Notes: a model not told the origin generated them from the letters alone. A stretch of DNA of 64,000 nucleotides from UBA1858 sp045105615 (GCA_045105615.1 JBGCDS010000007.1:1-64000), one strand, 5' to 3'; shown: positions 35,957-45,577, numbered from the stretch's first letter. Program-made: numbers and translations.

Positions 35957-36244
35957 TTAGTAATGATAGAACTGTTGGTTTAAATAATCAGTGACTGCGC
36001 TAATTTGGCTTTCTTTCCAGCCGGTGCTGGCTCCATTGGCACAGTGTGTGACGCGCGTGTTTAATTCACTAGTATTCTTCACAATGCTTTCATCGCGTGT
36101 GTAGATGACGTGTCCGTCACCGCCTGTTATACGGCCGTGGCATTCAGTGCATTCAGATTGGTGTAGTGCCTGACCATCTTCAGCATGTGAACTGAGGGTG
36201 ACGAATGCTAAGGATAGTAATAACAGGCTGGGTAATAATTTCAT
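35957..36244 (-). CDS. small periplasmic cytochrome c
   Basis: 95 residues from the ATG at 36244, which gives a clean signal peptide (MKLLPSLLLLSLAFVTLSSHA). The haem site is CTECH (about residue 36). No clear distal Met ligand appears; HVIYTRDESIV and the C-terminal helix GWKESQISAVTDYLNQQFYHY hold the other candidates. ATG codons further upstream (36262, 36310) would extend the leader. Role is probably electron transfer in the periplasm, partner unknown. Confidence 0.7.
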   Translation of the reverse strand: MKLLPSLLLLSLAFVTLSSHAEDGQALHQSECTECHGRITGGDGHVIYTRDESIVKNTSELNTRVTHCANGASTGWKESQISAVTDYLNQQFYHY

Positions 36245-36360
36245 GGGAGTATTGTTTCTCATTAATTTTAGCGGTTGAATTTTTATAATATGAATGTAGT
36301 TGGTGTACACTCTGTTCGTTGCTGATTATACAGCCTGTGAAAACATAGTGGACCTTATAT

Positions 36361-36918
36361 ATGGATGATTTAAAAAACAATAATAATCTGATTTGGATAG
36401 ATTTAGAAATGACGGGTTTGGACACGGTCAATGATGAAATCATTGAAATTGCCACCATCGTCACGGATAAAGAGCTTAATATTATTGCTGAGGGTCCGAT
36501 GATTGCGATTCACCAACCACAGAGCCGTTTAGATCAAATGGATGAGTGGAATCAAAATCAGCATGGTAAGTCTGGCTTAATTAAGCGTGTGCTGGATAGC
36601 AAATATACCCTGGCGCAAGCGGAAGCTGAAACTATTGTATTTTTAGAGAAATATATCTCACGAGGTAAGTCTCCAATGTGTGGCAATAGTATTTGTCAGG
36701 ACCGCCGTTTTATGGCGCGTCAAATGCCATTACTAGAAGAATACTTTCACTACCGAAATTTAGATGTCAGCACGCTTAAAGAGTTGGTTAGACGTTGGTA
36801 TCCAAATAAAGGCTTTGAATTTGATAAGGAATCAGAACATCTTGCTTTGGCAGATATTCGTGATTCCATTGATGAGCTAAAACACTATCGCGCTAAATTA
36901 TTTGTTACTGCCAGTTAG
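36361..36918 (+). CDS. orn: oligoribonuclease
   Basis: 185 residues (E. coli 181). DEDDh exonuclease residues: IDLEMTGLD (Asp, Glu), MCGNSICQDRRF with the second Asp, and HLALADIRDSIDEL with His and Asp. It degrades short RNA oligomers and pGpG to mononucleotides. Its 3' end overlaps the convergent nadB stop by 21 bp. Confidence 0.97.
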   Translation: MDDLKNNNNLIWIDLEMTGLDTVNDEIIEIATIVTDKELNIIAEGPMIAIHQPQSRLDQMDEWNQNQHGKSGLIKRVLDSKYTLAQAEAETIVFLEKYISRGKSPMCGNSICQDRRFMARQMPLLEEYFHYRNLDVSTLKELVRRWYPNKGFEFDKESEHLALADIRDSIDELKHYRAKLFVTAS

Positions 36919-38580
36919 TTGAGTTTCAGTATCCCAGCCAGCGGCAGGTTGGTTTAAGTCTGGCGTGAGAATAGTATTCACATTGTCTAGCGTCTCATTG
37001 GTTTCTGGATAATCCAATGTGTAATGTAGCCCGCGACTTTCTTTGCGTTCTAACGCGCTGCGAATAATTAGATCAGCCACCACGGCAATATTACGTAGTT
37101 CGATTAAATCACTAGTGACTTTAAAGTTACTATAATACTCGTCAATTTCACTTAATAATAAGTCTACTCGATGCTTAGCGCGTTGCATGCGTTTGGTGCT
37201 ACGTACAATGCCGACGTAATCCCACATGAAGCGACGAAGTTCATCCCAGTTGTGAGCAACGACAATTTCTTCATCAGAATCTGATACGCGACTGGCATCC
37301 CAGGCGGGAATGTCGACATGCTGTGCATCGTTATTGTTCGATTGATTAATATGCCGCCCAGCAAAACGTCCATAGGCTAAACATTCCAATAGTGAGTTAC
37401 TCGCCATGCGGTTGGCGCCATGTAAACCTGTGAAGGCAACTTCGCCTATTGCATAGAGTTGCTCAATATCGGTTTGGCCATGTTCATCGGTGACAATGCC
37501 GCCACAGGTGTAGTGAGCAGCGGGTACTACAGGAATAGGCTGTTTGGTCATGTCGTAACCTAGTGACTGACAGCGTGCATGAATATTGGGAAAATGGTCT
37601 TGAATGAAATCCGCAGATTTATGGCTGATGTCTAGAAACACGCTATCGAGGCCGTGTTTTTTCATTTTGTAATCAATCGCGCGTGCCACGATATCTCTTG
37701 GGGCTAGCACGCCACGTGGGTCAAAGTTATGAAGAAATTCGCTGCCGTCTTCTAGAATGATTTTGCCGCCCTCACCACGAATGGCTTCACTTAATAAGTA
37801 AGACTTAGCTTTAGGGTGGTATAGACAAGTAGGGTGGAACTGCATGAATTCCATATTCGCGGCGCGGCAACCTGCACGCCAGGCCATGGCTAAGCCATCA
37901 CCACAGGCGCCGTCTGGGTTGCTGGTATATAAATACACCTTACTGGCGCCACCGGTAGCTAGTACTACGTTTTTAGCGCGGAACACTTCAACTTCACCGC
38001 TTTCTATATTAAGTATATAGGCGCCGACACAGCGGTTGCCTTTCATGCCTAATTTACGGGTAGTGATGAGATCGACAGCAATATAATTAGAGTGTAGATC
38101 GATATGGTCGCGTTTACGTACTTCATCGATGAGCTGATTTTGTACTGCATTTCCAGTGGCGTCGGCCACATGGGCAACACGTCGGCGCGTGTGGCCGCCT
38201 TCGCGTGTTAAGTGTAACTGCTGAGCATTCTGTGGGTTGTTATCACGAGTAAAATCTACCCCAATAGATAGTAACCAGTCGATGACTTCGCTGCCTTCCG
38301 AGACGGTTTTTGCCACCACGTCTGGGTCACACAATCCGGCGCCGGCAGAAATAGTATCGGCAATATGCTGTTCGAAAGAGTCGCCATCATCTAAGACCGC
38401 AGAAATCCCGCCTTGGGCATAGGATGTGTTTCCACTGCTTAATTCGGCCTTGGATAGCACAGCGATGTGCAAACTTTGATCGATGTGCAGCGCAGTGCTT
38501 AGTCCTGCGGCACCACTGCCGAGGATGAGAACATCGTAATCATGCGATTTTGGCTGGGTATTTGTTAGTTTTGAGCTCAT
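36898..38580 (-). CDS. nadB: L-aspartate oxidase
   Basis: 560 residues from the ATG at 38580 (E. coli 540); an upstream extension to 38652 adds non-homologous residues. FAD loop VLILGSGAAGLSTALHI, SSGNTSYAQGGISAVLDDGD, substrate/FAD block EFMQFHPTCLY, REGGHTRRRVAHVADATG and the C-terminal three-helix domain. It oxidises L-aspartate to iminoaspartate in NAD biosynthesis. Divergent from rpoE, as in E. coli. GGA lies about 7 bp before the chosen start. Confidence 0.95.
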   Translation of the reverse strand: MSSKLTNTQPKSHDYDVLILGSGAAGLSTALHIDQSLHIAVLSKAELSSGNTSYAQGGISAVLDDGDSFEQHIADTISAGAGLCDPDVVAKTVSEGSEVIDWLLSIGVDFTRDNNPQNAQQLHLTREGGHTRRRVAHVADATGNAVQNQLIDEVRKRDHIDLHSNYIAVDLITTRKLGMKGNRCVGAYILNIESGEVEVFRAKNVVLATGGASKVYLYTSNPDGACGDGLAMAWRAGCRAANMEFMQFHPTCLYHPKAKSYLLSEAIRGEGGKIILEDGSEFLHNFDPRGVLAPRDIVARAIDYKMKKHGLDSVFLDISHKSADFIQDHFPNIHARCQSLGYDMTKQPIPVVPAAHYTCGGIVTDEHGQTDIEQLYAIGEVAFTGLHGANRMASNSLLECLAYGRFAGRHINQSNNNDAQHVDIPAWDASRVSDSDEEIVVAHNWDELRRFMWDYVGIVRSTKRMQRAKHRVDLLLSEIDEYYSNFKVTSDLIELRNIAVVADLIIRSALERKESRGLHYTLDYPETNETLDNVNTILTPDLNQPAAGWDTETQLTGSNK

Positions 38581-38668
38581 ATTTTCCAATTCTGTCATAA
38601 AATATGTGACGCCGTTAGCATCTATCGTTAGTATATCGCCGTAATTGCTCACTCTAACTGAGGTCGAG

Positions 38669-38696
38669 CGAACTTCACCGACTCAATATAGTCATA
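38669..38696 (+). promoter_or_regulatory. sigmaE-type autoregulatory promoter of rpoE
   Basis: CGAACTT (38669-38675), 15 bp, GTCATA (38691-38696), against GGAACTT-N15/16-GTCTAA: six of seven and four of six matches. The start site would be near 38703, 35 nt before the rpoE ATG. It fits the known sigmaE autoregulation. Confidence 0.55.
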
Positions 38697-38737
38697 CCAC
38701 CAGCGGATACCTATTCGCCCAAGGAGATAAGCCCAAG

Positions 38738-39313
38738 ATGGGCGAGAATAATAATAACGATAAAGAACTGGTTGCACGGGCACAAGAAGGGGATACACGC
38801 GCCTTTGACCTATTGGTAAAGAAATACCAGTTCAAAGTGGTCAACTTGGTGAGTCGCTATGTTCGCACCGAGGAAGCCCAAGATGTAGCGCAAGAAGCGT
38901 TCATTAAAGCTTATCGTGGCTTAAAGAATTTTCGTGGGGACGCAGCATTTTATACATGGTTGTATAGGATTGCAGTGAACTCCGCAAAAAACTACTTGCT
39001 ATCGGCATCGCGTAGACAGTCAGACCGTCAAGTGGATGTGGATGATGCGGAGTATTTCGATGATGCCGTTGTACTACGAGATCACGCAACACCTGATCGA
39101 GTATTACAGTCGCAAGAGTTGGAAACTAGGGTGTTTGATGCAATTCATCAACTGCCCGACGATTTAAAGATGGCGATAACGCTGCGTGAGTTAGAAGGTA
39201 TGAGTTACGAAGAAATTGCAGAGGCAATGGAATGTCCTATCGGTACAGTGAGATCGCGAATATTTAGAGCGCGAGAAGCCATCGATAAAGTTGTTCAGCC
39301 ATTAATGGATTAA
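38738..39313 (+). CDS. rpoE: RNA polymerase sigmaE factor
   Basis: 191 residues from the ATG at 38738, the same length as E. coli RpoE; AAGGAG lies 11 bp upstream and the frame reaching to 38645 adds only unrelated residues. Region 2 (FDLLVKKYQFKVVNLVSRYV, DVAQEAFIKAYRGLKNFRGD) and region 4 (LPDDLKMAITLRELEGMSYEEIAE, GTVRSRIFRAREAI) are complete. It directs the envelope stress regulon. Followed by its anti-sigma genes rseA and rseB and by degP/mucD. Confidence 0.96.
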   Translation: MGENNNNDKELVARAQEGDTRAFDLLVKKYQFKVVNLVSRYVRTEEAQDVAQEAFIKAYRGLKNFRGDAAFYTWLYRIAVNSAKNYLLSASRRQSDRQVDVDDAEYFDDAVVLRDHATPDRVLQSQELETRVFDAIHQLPDDLKMAITLRELEGMSYEEIAEAMECPIGTVRSRIFRAREAIDKVVQPLMD

Positions 39314-39334
39314 TTATTTAATAGAGTCAAAATT

Positions 39335-39985
39335 ATGAGCATAGAAACAGAGTTATCTGAAAAAGATTTAGAATTAATCAGCGCAAGTCTAGATGAAGAT
39401 CTTTCGGAGTTTGAAAGACGCAGATTAAACACCAGTTTATTAGCCACCCCTGAAGGTGAAAAAGCATGGGTGCGTTATAACGCAGTCAGCGCGGTGATGA
39501 ATAAACATTTCCCTGAACAAATTGATAACGATTTTTCACAACAGGTGATGCAGGCAATTGGTGAAGAAGGTTATCACCAAGAACAGGAGTCTACTGCAAC
39601 CGCTGGTATTAAAAGAGTTGGTAGTTATGCCAAACAGGTTGCCGGATTAGCAGTTGCAGCATCAGTTGCTGCATTTTCAATTGTGACCTATCAGAATTTC
39701 AATCAACCCACTGTTAGCGATGGCCCAGAGCTAGCAATTATTGAGCAAGAAGCTGCAGATGAAATGAAACCTGCCGCCGCAATGACATTGCAAGACTCTC
39801 AGAAAGTTGAATTTGCACCTGCAACAGCACAACAGCTAGAAGCTATTCAAAGTAATCCGCAAGTAGAAGAAAAAATTTATTACCAAGAATTGAATCCTTA
39901 TATTCAAGGTCATGCAGGTTATGGTAGCCAGCGCATCATCTCACCATACGTAGAAATTATTGAGTTAAAGGATGTTAAAGAATAA
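39335..39985 (+). CDS. rseA: anti-sigmaE factor RseA
   Basis: 216 residues, same length as E. coli RseA. N-terminal sigma-binding domain (LISASLDEDLSEFERRRLNTSLLA), one membrane segment (about 107-124, VAGLAVAASVAAFSIVTY), and a periplasmic tail that DegS/RseP-type proteases would cleave on envelope stress. Second gene after rpoE; overlaps rseB by 14 bp. Confidence 0.92.
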   Translation: MSIETELSEKDLELISASLDEDLSEFERRRLNTSLLATPEGEKAWVRYNAVSAVMNKHFPEQIDNDFSQQVMQAIGEEGYHQEQESTATAGIKRVGSYAKQVAGLAVAASVAAFSIVTYQNFNQPTVSDGPELAIIEQEAADEMKPAAAMTLQDSQKVEFAPATAQQLEAIQSNPQVEEKIYYQELNPYIQGHAGYGSQRIISPYVEIIELKDVKE

Positions 39986-40988
39986 CCTAATGCGATTTCT
40001 ATTTACGCTAGGGTTTGTTTTATTGGCTGTGAGTGTGCAGGCGCAGTCGCCTATTGTAATTCCAAGTGAAGATAAAACCGATGGTCACGCACTTATTACT
40101 AAAATGCTTGATCATGCAGACCAGATCAATTATCAAGGCACCTTTGTGTTCATGCATAATGGTCGACTGGACTCAATGCGCATCGTTCATGGTGTTGTTG
40201 ATGGCGAAGTTAAAGAAAGACTAACTTCATTGAGCGGTGAACCACGCGAAGTAATGCGTGACGATGAAACAGTGACCTGTGTCTGGCCAAATCGTAGTTT
40301 GGTGACAGTGGATCCATCTTCAGCGCATCATGGTATTCCTACCATCGTGCCAAGAGAGCTAGAAAGTCTTACTCAAAGTTATACAGTGATACCTGGCCCT
40401 AACAGTAGAATTGCAGAGCACAATTGCAAAATGCTGGCGATAAAGCCGGTTGATCAATTCAGATACGGCTATGAATTATGCATCGAGCCTGAAAGTGGCA
40501 TGTTGCTACGTTCAAAAATGATTCATCCGCGTGGACACTTGCTTGAAGAAGTGATGTTTACTAATGTGGAGTATCTTGACTCGGTAGATCATATTAATTT
40601 TCATCCTGAAAACGACATAGAAAATTTCACATGGCGTAAGTCAGCGCGCCCAGGTGAGCCTCCACAAGCATCAATAGATGCTAATCGAGCTAAGGGGTGG
40701 CGTGTTTCTAAGCTGCCGCCGGGTTTTTCTGTGAATAAGATCAGCCAACGCTTAATGACAACTAGTGATGAACCCGTTCACCATATGGTCGTGTCTGATG
40801 GGGTGGCTTCAGTGTCAGTATTCATTATCAAACCACGTAAGCTTAGTAATATGTTTGAAGGTTTAAGTCGACGCGGGTCTATCAATGCTTTTTCTAGAGG
40901 GTTCGATAATCATCAGATTACAGTGCTAGGTGAAGTGCCTAACGAAACCGTTAAAATGATCGGTTCGTCTATCGTACATAACGAGTAG
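39972..40988 (+). CDS. rseB: RseB/MucB, periplasmic regulator of RseA
   Basis: 338 residues with a signal peptide (about 5-26, ending VQAQS). N-terminal lipid-sensing-like domain with NYQGTFVFMHNGRLDSMRIVH and YGYELCIEPESGMLLRS, C-terminal small domain with GWRVSKLPPGFSVNK and HMVVSDGVASVSVFI. Binds RseA and shields it from cleavage until envelope lipids or LPS accumulate. Start at 39972 or at the ATG at 39990 cannot be decided. Overlaps the rseA stop. Confidence 0.92.
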   Translation: MLKNNLMRFLFTLGFVLLAVSVQAQSPIVIPSEDKTDGHALITKMLDHADQINYQGTFVFMHNGRLDSMRIVHGVVDGEVKERLTSLSGEPREVMRDDETVTCVWPNRSLVTVDPSSAHHGIPTIVPRELESLTQSYTVIPGPNSRIAEHNCKMLAIKPVDQFRYGYELCIEPESGMLLRSKMIHPRGHLLEEVMFTNVEYLDSVDHINFHPENDIENFTWRKSARPGEPPQASIDANRAKGWRVSKLPPGFSVNKISQRLMTTSDEPVHHMVVSDGVASVSVFIIKPRKLSNMFEGLSRRGSINAFSRGFDNHQITVLGEVPNETVKMIGSSIVHNE

Positions 40989-40999
40989 TTAAATTTTTT

Positions 41000-41028
41000 A
41001 GAACTTTTAGCTAATCGATTTTGTCAGT
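41000..41028 (+). promoter_or_regulatory. sigmaE-type promoter of degP/mucD
   Basis: AGAACTT (41000-41006), 16 bp, GTCAGT (41023-41028). The -35 matches six of seven consensus positions and spacing is in range. degP is a classical sigmaE target, so a secondary promoter within the operon is expected. Confidence 0.55.
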
Positions 41029-41136
41029 AAAGTGATCTATAAAAATGGAATGGATCATGACTCTAATGGAATAAACAAAGAGTCAAACACAGTGAGACTA
41101 CACATTCATAAAGCTGCTTGTTGAAGGAGAATAGCT

Positions 41137-42561
41137 TTGTTGCAAACAAATAGAACATTTTTTTTATATTTCTTTATTTTATTCTCGGTCGCATTTAGCG
41201 CGAGTGCTTATGCTGACCTGCCGGATTTTACTAAGCTTGTAGAAAATAACGCCGGCGCAGTGGTAAATATTAGTACTACTAAACAAGCTCCCGTGCGTCG
41301 TGCGTTACCACCTAATGTGGAAATTCCTGATATACCTCAAGATGGTCCTTTAGGTGATTTTCTTGAGAAGTTTTTTGGCGGACAGCAGGGTCCCAATGAG
41401 GATTACTTTAATTCGCGATCTTTGGGCTCAGGTTTTATTGTTTCTGATGATGGTTATGTAGTGACTAATCATCATGTAGTTAAAGAAGCTGATGAAATTA
41501 TTGTTAAGCTCAGTGACCGTCGTCAGTTAGAAGCAAAGCTTATTGGCAGTGATCCTCGTAGCGATATTGCTTTATTGAAAATTGACGCAAAAGATTTACC
41601 TGTAGTAAAGCTTGGCTCTGCAAATGATTTAAAAGTAGGGCAGTGGGTGTTAGCGATTGGCTCACCATTTGGCTTTGATCATTCTGTGACATCAGGAATT
41701 GTCAGCGCTAAAGGTAGAAGCTTGCCTAACGAAAACTATGTACCTTTTATTCAAACTGATGTGGCAATTAATCCAGGAAATTCTGGTGGGCCACTGTTTA
41801 ATTTAGCCGGTGAAGTTGTTGGGATTAACTCACAAATTTATAGTCGTACTGGTGGATTTATGGGATTGTCATTTGCAATTCCAGTTGAAGTAGCTATGGA
41901 TGTTGTTGATCAGCTTAAAGATAACGGTTATGTATCACGTGGTTGGTTAGGCGTTTACATTCAAGAAGTGACGCGTGAATTAGCCGAATCATTTGGAATG
42001 GATAAACCAATGGGTGCATTGGTTGCAAAAATTATGGATGGCAGTCCAGTTGAAGATGCTGATATTAAAGTAGGTGATGTCATTCTTTCTTTTAATGGAC
42101 AAGAAGTACAAAGTTCTGCTGCGTTACCACCGATGGTTGGACGTGTTCGTGTGGGTGAGCAGGTTAAGCTCCAGATTATGCGTGATGGTAAATTGAGCAC
42201 GGTAAAAGTAAAAATCGGTCAACTGCCAGATTCAGATCAACCCGCTGTTAGTGAAGCCATGGAAAAAATATCTGAAGGGGTATTAGGTTTAGATGTGCGT
42301 ACTTTAACTAAGGATCAGTTGGAAGAGATGGAATTATCCCATGGCTTGCAAGTGTTGTCGGTTGCTGAAGGTGCTGCTAAATCTGCCGGCATACGAAAAG
42401 GTGATGTGCTGCAATTGATCAATGGTGAGAAAGTTCAAACAGTGATGGAATTGAAAGAAATTGTAGAAAAATTACCTAAAGGTAAGTTTGCTTCAATCTT
42501 GGTACAAAGACGTCAAGGCCCACAATTTCTTGCTCTAAAGATCCCATCAGAGGAAAAGTAG
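41137..42561 (+). CDS. degP: DegP/MucD-type periplasmic serine endoprotease
   Basis: 474 residues, as in E. coli DegP. The TTG start at 41137 is placed 7 bp after AAGGAG (41124-41129), and no ATG precedes the mature sequence. Signal peptide about 1-26 (ending AYADL). Catalytic triad: His in VVTNHHVVKEA, Asp in SDIALLKID, Ser in NPGNSGGPLF. Two PDZ domains follow (GWLGVYIQEVTREL and EELELSHGL-like EMELSHGLQVLSVAEGAA). Degrades misfolded envelope proteins. A strong terminator follows. Confidence 0.96.
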   Translation: MLQTNRTFFLYFFILFSVAFSASAYADLPDFTKLVENNAGAVVNISTTKQAPVRRALPPNVEIPDIPQDGPLGDFLEKFFGGQQGPNEDYFNSRSLGSGFIVSDDGYVVTNHHVVKEADEIIVKLSDRRQLEAKLIGSDPRSDIALLKIDAKDLPVVKLGSANDLKVGQWVLAIGSPFGFDHSVTSGIVSAKGRSLPNENYVPFIQTDVAINPGNSGGPLFNLAGEVVGINSQIYSRTGGFMGLSFAIPVEVAMDVVDQLKDNGYVSRGWLGVYIQEVTRELAESFGMDKPMGALVAKIMDGSPVEDADIKVGDVILSFNGQEVQSSAALPPMVGRVRVGEQVKLQIMRDGKLSTVKVKIGQLPDSDQPAVSEAMEKISEGVLGLDVRTLTKDQLEEMELSHGLQVLSVAEGAAKSAGIRKGDVLQLINGEKVQTVMELKEIVEKLPKGKFASILVQRRQGPQFLALKIPSEEK

Positions 42562-42602
42562 CGGTTCGCATACACTTCCCTCATAATTGCGGTGTATCAT
42601 CC

Positions 42603-42631
42603 AAAGCGGGCTGAATCAGCCCGCTTTTTTA
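42603..42631 (+). terminator. rho-independent terminator after degP/mucD
   Basis: Stem AAAGCGGGCTG (42603-42613) with CAGCCCGCTTT (42617-42627) around loop AAT, then a T run (TTTTTTA) to 42631. A strong canonical terminator ending the rpoE-degP unit before lepA. Confidence 0.9.
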
Positions 42632-42663
42632 TTGTAGACAGATTATTTTTTGCTCACTCATAA

Positions 42664-44454
42664 ATGAAATATATACGTAATTTTTCCATTATTGCCCATA
42701 TTGACCATGGGAAATCTACACTGGCCGATCGCTTTATTCAACATTGCGGTGGTTTGAGTGATCGTGAAATGAGTGCGCAGGTACTAGATTCTATGGATCT
42801 AGAGCAAGAAAGAGGTATTACGATTAAGGCGCAGGCTGTGTCATTGCCTTATAAAGCTAAAGATGGAAATACTTACTACCTGAATTTTATTGATACACCA
42901 GGACACGTGGATTTTTCATATGAAGTGTCTCGCTCTCTAGCCGCCTGTGAAGGTGCATTATTAATAGTGGATGCTTCTCAGGGTGTTGAAGCACAGAGTG
43001 TGGCTAACTGCTACACAGCAGTAGAGCTTGGATTAGAAGTGTTGCCGATCTTAAATAAAATTGATCTGCCGGCAGCAGAACCTGAGCGGGTTTCTGAAGA
43101 GATTGAAGAGGTAATCGGTATTGATGCGACAGATCCGATATTAACTAGCGCTAAAACTGGGCAGGGCGTTGAAGATGTGCTTGAAGCACTAGTGAAAAAT
43201 ATTCCTGAACCACAGGGTGATCCAGAAAAGCCTCTAAAAGCACTGATTATTGACTCATGGTTCGATAGCTACGTTGGCGTGATTACTCTAGTTCGAGTGT
43301 TTGATGGTTGCCTAAAACCAAAACAGAAAATTGTTTCTATGTCGACAGGGCGTCCATACTTAGTTGATAAATTAGGTGTGTTTACGCCTAAGCGTGAAGA
43401 TCGCAGTGAATTGTCAGCAGGTGAAGTAGGTTATTTAATCTGTGGCATTAAAGATATTTCCAGTGCCAAAGTGGGTGACACACTCACAGCAGCTGATGTG
43501 CAAGCTGAACAAGCGTTGGATGGCTTCAAAGAAGTTAATCCCAATGTGTTTGCTGGAATATTTCCGGTGAATGCTGACGACTATGAAAATTTCCGCGATG
43601 CGTTGGATAAACTGAAACTAAATGATGCGTCATTCTCATTTGAACCTGAAACATCTCAAGCATTAGGCTTTGGTTTCCGTTGCGGATTCTTAGGGATGCT
43701 GCATATGGAGATCGTTCAAGAGCGTTTAGAAAGAGAATACGATTTAGATCTTATTACTACTGCGCCAACAGTGGTGTATCAAATACATTTAACCAATGGC
43801 GATATTCTAAAAATTCATAATCCAGCAGAATTGCCACCGCCAAATAAAGTCGATTCAATCCATGAACCAATAATTACCGCTAATATATTAGTGCCGCATG
43901 AATATGTGGGTAACGTGATCACTCTGTGTATTGAGAAGCGCGGCGTGCAAAAAAATCTTGTTTATCATGGAAGCCAGGTTGCGATTACCTTTGATATTCC
44001 ATTGAATGAAGTGGTGTTGGACTTTTTTGACCGACTTAAATCGGTAAGTCGTGGTTATGCTTCATTTGATTATCATCATTCGCATTTTTCACCATCACCT
44101 TTGGTAAAATTAGATATATTGATTAATAGCGAGCGGGTCGATGCATTGTCAGTGATTGTGCATAGCGATCATTCACGCACCTACGGACATGCATTAGCCG
44201 TAAAACTTAAAGATCTGATACCTCGTCAAATGTACGATGTTGCGATTCAAGCAGCGATAGGAACACAAATTATTGCGCGTACTTCTATTAAGGCACTACG
44301 TAAAAATGTAACTGCGAAATGTTACGGTGGTGATATAACGCGTAAGAAAAAGTTATTAGAGAAGCAGAAAGCAGGGAAGAAGCGCATGAAGCAAATCGGT
44401 AGCGTGGAAGTACCTCAAGCCGCTTTCTTAGCAGTGCTTAAAGTTAGCAAATAA
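42664..44454 (+). CDS. lepA: translation elongation factor 4 (LepA)
   Basis: 596 residues (E. coli 599). GTPase motifs AHIDHGKSTLADR, DTPGHVDFSYEV and NKIDLPAAEPERV, followed by EF-G-like domains II-V and the LepA-specific C-terminal domain ending GSVEVPQAAFLAVLKV. It acts on the ribosome, back-translocating or aiding subunit assembly under stress. No lepB follows; the next feature is an inverted-repeat element. Confidence 0.97.
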   Translation: MKYIRNFSIIAHIDHGKSTLADRFIQHCGGLSDREMSAQVLDSMDLEQERGITIKAQAVSLPYKAKDGNTYYLNFIDTPGHVDFSYEVSRSLAACEGALLIVDASQGVEAQSVANCYTAVELGLEVLPILNKIDLPAAEPERVSEEIEEVIGIDATDPILTSAKTGQGVEDVLEALVKNIPEPQGDPEKPLKALIIDSWFDSYVGVITLVRVFDGCLKPKQKIVSMSTGRPYLVDKLGVFTPKREDRSELSAGEVGYLICGIKDISSAKVGDTLTAADVQAEQALDGFKEVNPNVFAGIFPVNADDYENFRDALDKLKLNDASFSFEPETSQALGFGFRCGFLGMLHMEIVQERLEREYDLDLITTAPTVVYQIHLTNGDILKIHNPAELPPPNKVDSIHEPIITANILVPHEYVGNVITLCIEKRGVQKNLVYHGSQVAITFDIPLNEVVLDFFDRLKSVSRGYASFDYHHSHFSPSPLVKLDILINSERVDALSVIVHSDHSRTYGHALAVKLKDLIPRQMYDVAIQAAIGTQIIARTSIKALRKNVTAKCYGGDITRKKKLLEKQKAGKKRMKQIGSVEVPQAAFLAVLKVSK

Positions 44455-44479
44455 AACATTTATTACTTCTTGCGATAAT

Positions 44480-44621
44480 GTCATTCCCGCGTAGCGAGGA
44501 ATCTAGCTAAAGCAAAACAAGTTGGCAGACACAAATTCGCCTATAGGTTTATTTATTGTGGTAAAGGATAAATATAATAATGAAGCTAACAGTGCTGGAT
44601 TCCCGGCTACGCAGGAATGAT
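44480..44621. repeat. MITE-like inverted-repeat element
   Basis: A stretch of about 140 bp bounded by TCATTCCCGCGTAGCGAGGA (44481-44500) and, inverted, GATTCCCGGCTACGCAGGAA (44598-44617). The ends share most bases of TCATTCCnGCGTAGCnnGGAATC and could fold into one hairpin. Such CATTCC-ended palindromic elements are widespread, non-coding mobile repeats in gammaproteobacteria. It interrupts the lepA-lepB order seen in other bacteria. No other copy was seen in the window, and no target duplication was confirmed. Confidence 0.6.
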
Positions 44622-44657
44622 AATTTTTAAGAGCGACAGTTTTTTAGGTTTGTGATC

Positions 44658-45575
44658 ATGAATAAAGTACTTAAATTGTTATTTGTATCGTTGATACTGC
44701 TTCAAGTAGTCCGCGCAGATTACCTAGAGGTGACACTGCTTGGTACAGGCACTCCACGCCCAAGTATCGAGCGCTTTGGTTCAGCCACGTTGGTTAGTGC
44801 TGGTGGTCAGAATTTTCTATTTGACGTCGGGCGTGGTGCTACCATTCGGCTACAGCAAGCGGGAATTACTCCCAATCAAATCGACAAGGTATTCTTAACT
44901 CATTTGCATTCAGATCATATCTCAGGATTAGATGATTTATGGATTACTGGCTGGGTGTGGCAACGACAGAAATTGCTTCGTGTTAGGGGCCCCATAGGCA
45001 CGCATCAACTAGTAGAGGGTTTGCGTGAAGCCTATGCAGCCGATATTTCATATCGTGTCGCCAATGTGAACCTGGATGATGATAAGGCTAAGATTGAAAG
45101 TGTGGAAATTGAACCAGGTGTGGTTTATCAACAAGAAGGCGTCACTATAAGTGCATTCTTGGTCGAGCATGCCCCAGTAAAACCTGCGTATGGTTATCGC
45201 GTTGAATTTGGTGATCGTAGCGTAGTTATTTCTGGTGATACTACTTACTCGGAGAATCTTGTTAAACATACGCAACAGGTTGATTTGCTGATTCATGAAA
45301 TTACTGCAGCAGCACCTTCGTTATTAAAAAGAAATAAGCGTCTAACGAATGTTGTGGCATATCATACAAATCCTGATCAAATGGCTGATGTGTTGAATAA
45401 AACAAAACCGAGACTAGCCGTGCTTAACCACATTCTATTGTTTGCTGTCTCGGAAGAGCAGGTGATCGATGAAATTAAACAACAGTACTCAGGTGAGGTC
45501 GCTATGGGTTATGATTTAATGAAAATCGGCGTGGGCAATTCAATACAGATACAACGCATAAATGTTGAGAACTGA
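44658..45575 (+). CDS. exported metallo-beta-lactamase-fold hydrolase
   Basis: 305 residues from the ATG at 44658 (a GTG six bases earlier is less well placed to TTTAGG). Signal peptide ends near VVRADY. Zinc motif HLHSDHISGLDD (about 80-91), RNase Z/arylsulfatase-like GTGTPRPSIERFGSATLV at the start, Asp of VVISGDTTYS and final His of AVLNHILLF. Substrate unknown; the layout resembles RNase Z-like MBL proteins secreted in gammaproteobacteria. folP follows after 2 bp. Confidence 0.8.
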   Translation: MNKVLKLLFVSLILLQVVRADYLEVTLLGTGTPRPSIERFGSATLVSAGGQNFLFDVGRGATIRLQQAGITPNQIDKVFLTHLHSDHISGLDDLWITGWVWQRQKLLRVRGPIGTHQLVEGLREAYAADISYRVANVNLDDDKAKIESVEIEPGVVYQQEGVTISAFLVEHAPVKPAYGYRVEFGDRSVVISGDTTYSENLVKHTQQVDLLIHEITAAAPSLLKRNKRLTNVVAYHTNPDQMADVLNKTKPRLAVLNHILLFAVSEEQVIDEIKQQYSGEVAMGYDLMKIGVGNSIQIQRINVEN

Positions 45576-45577
45576 TT

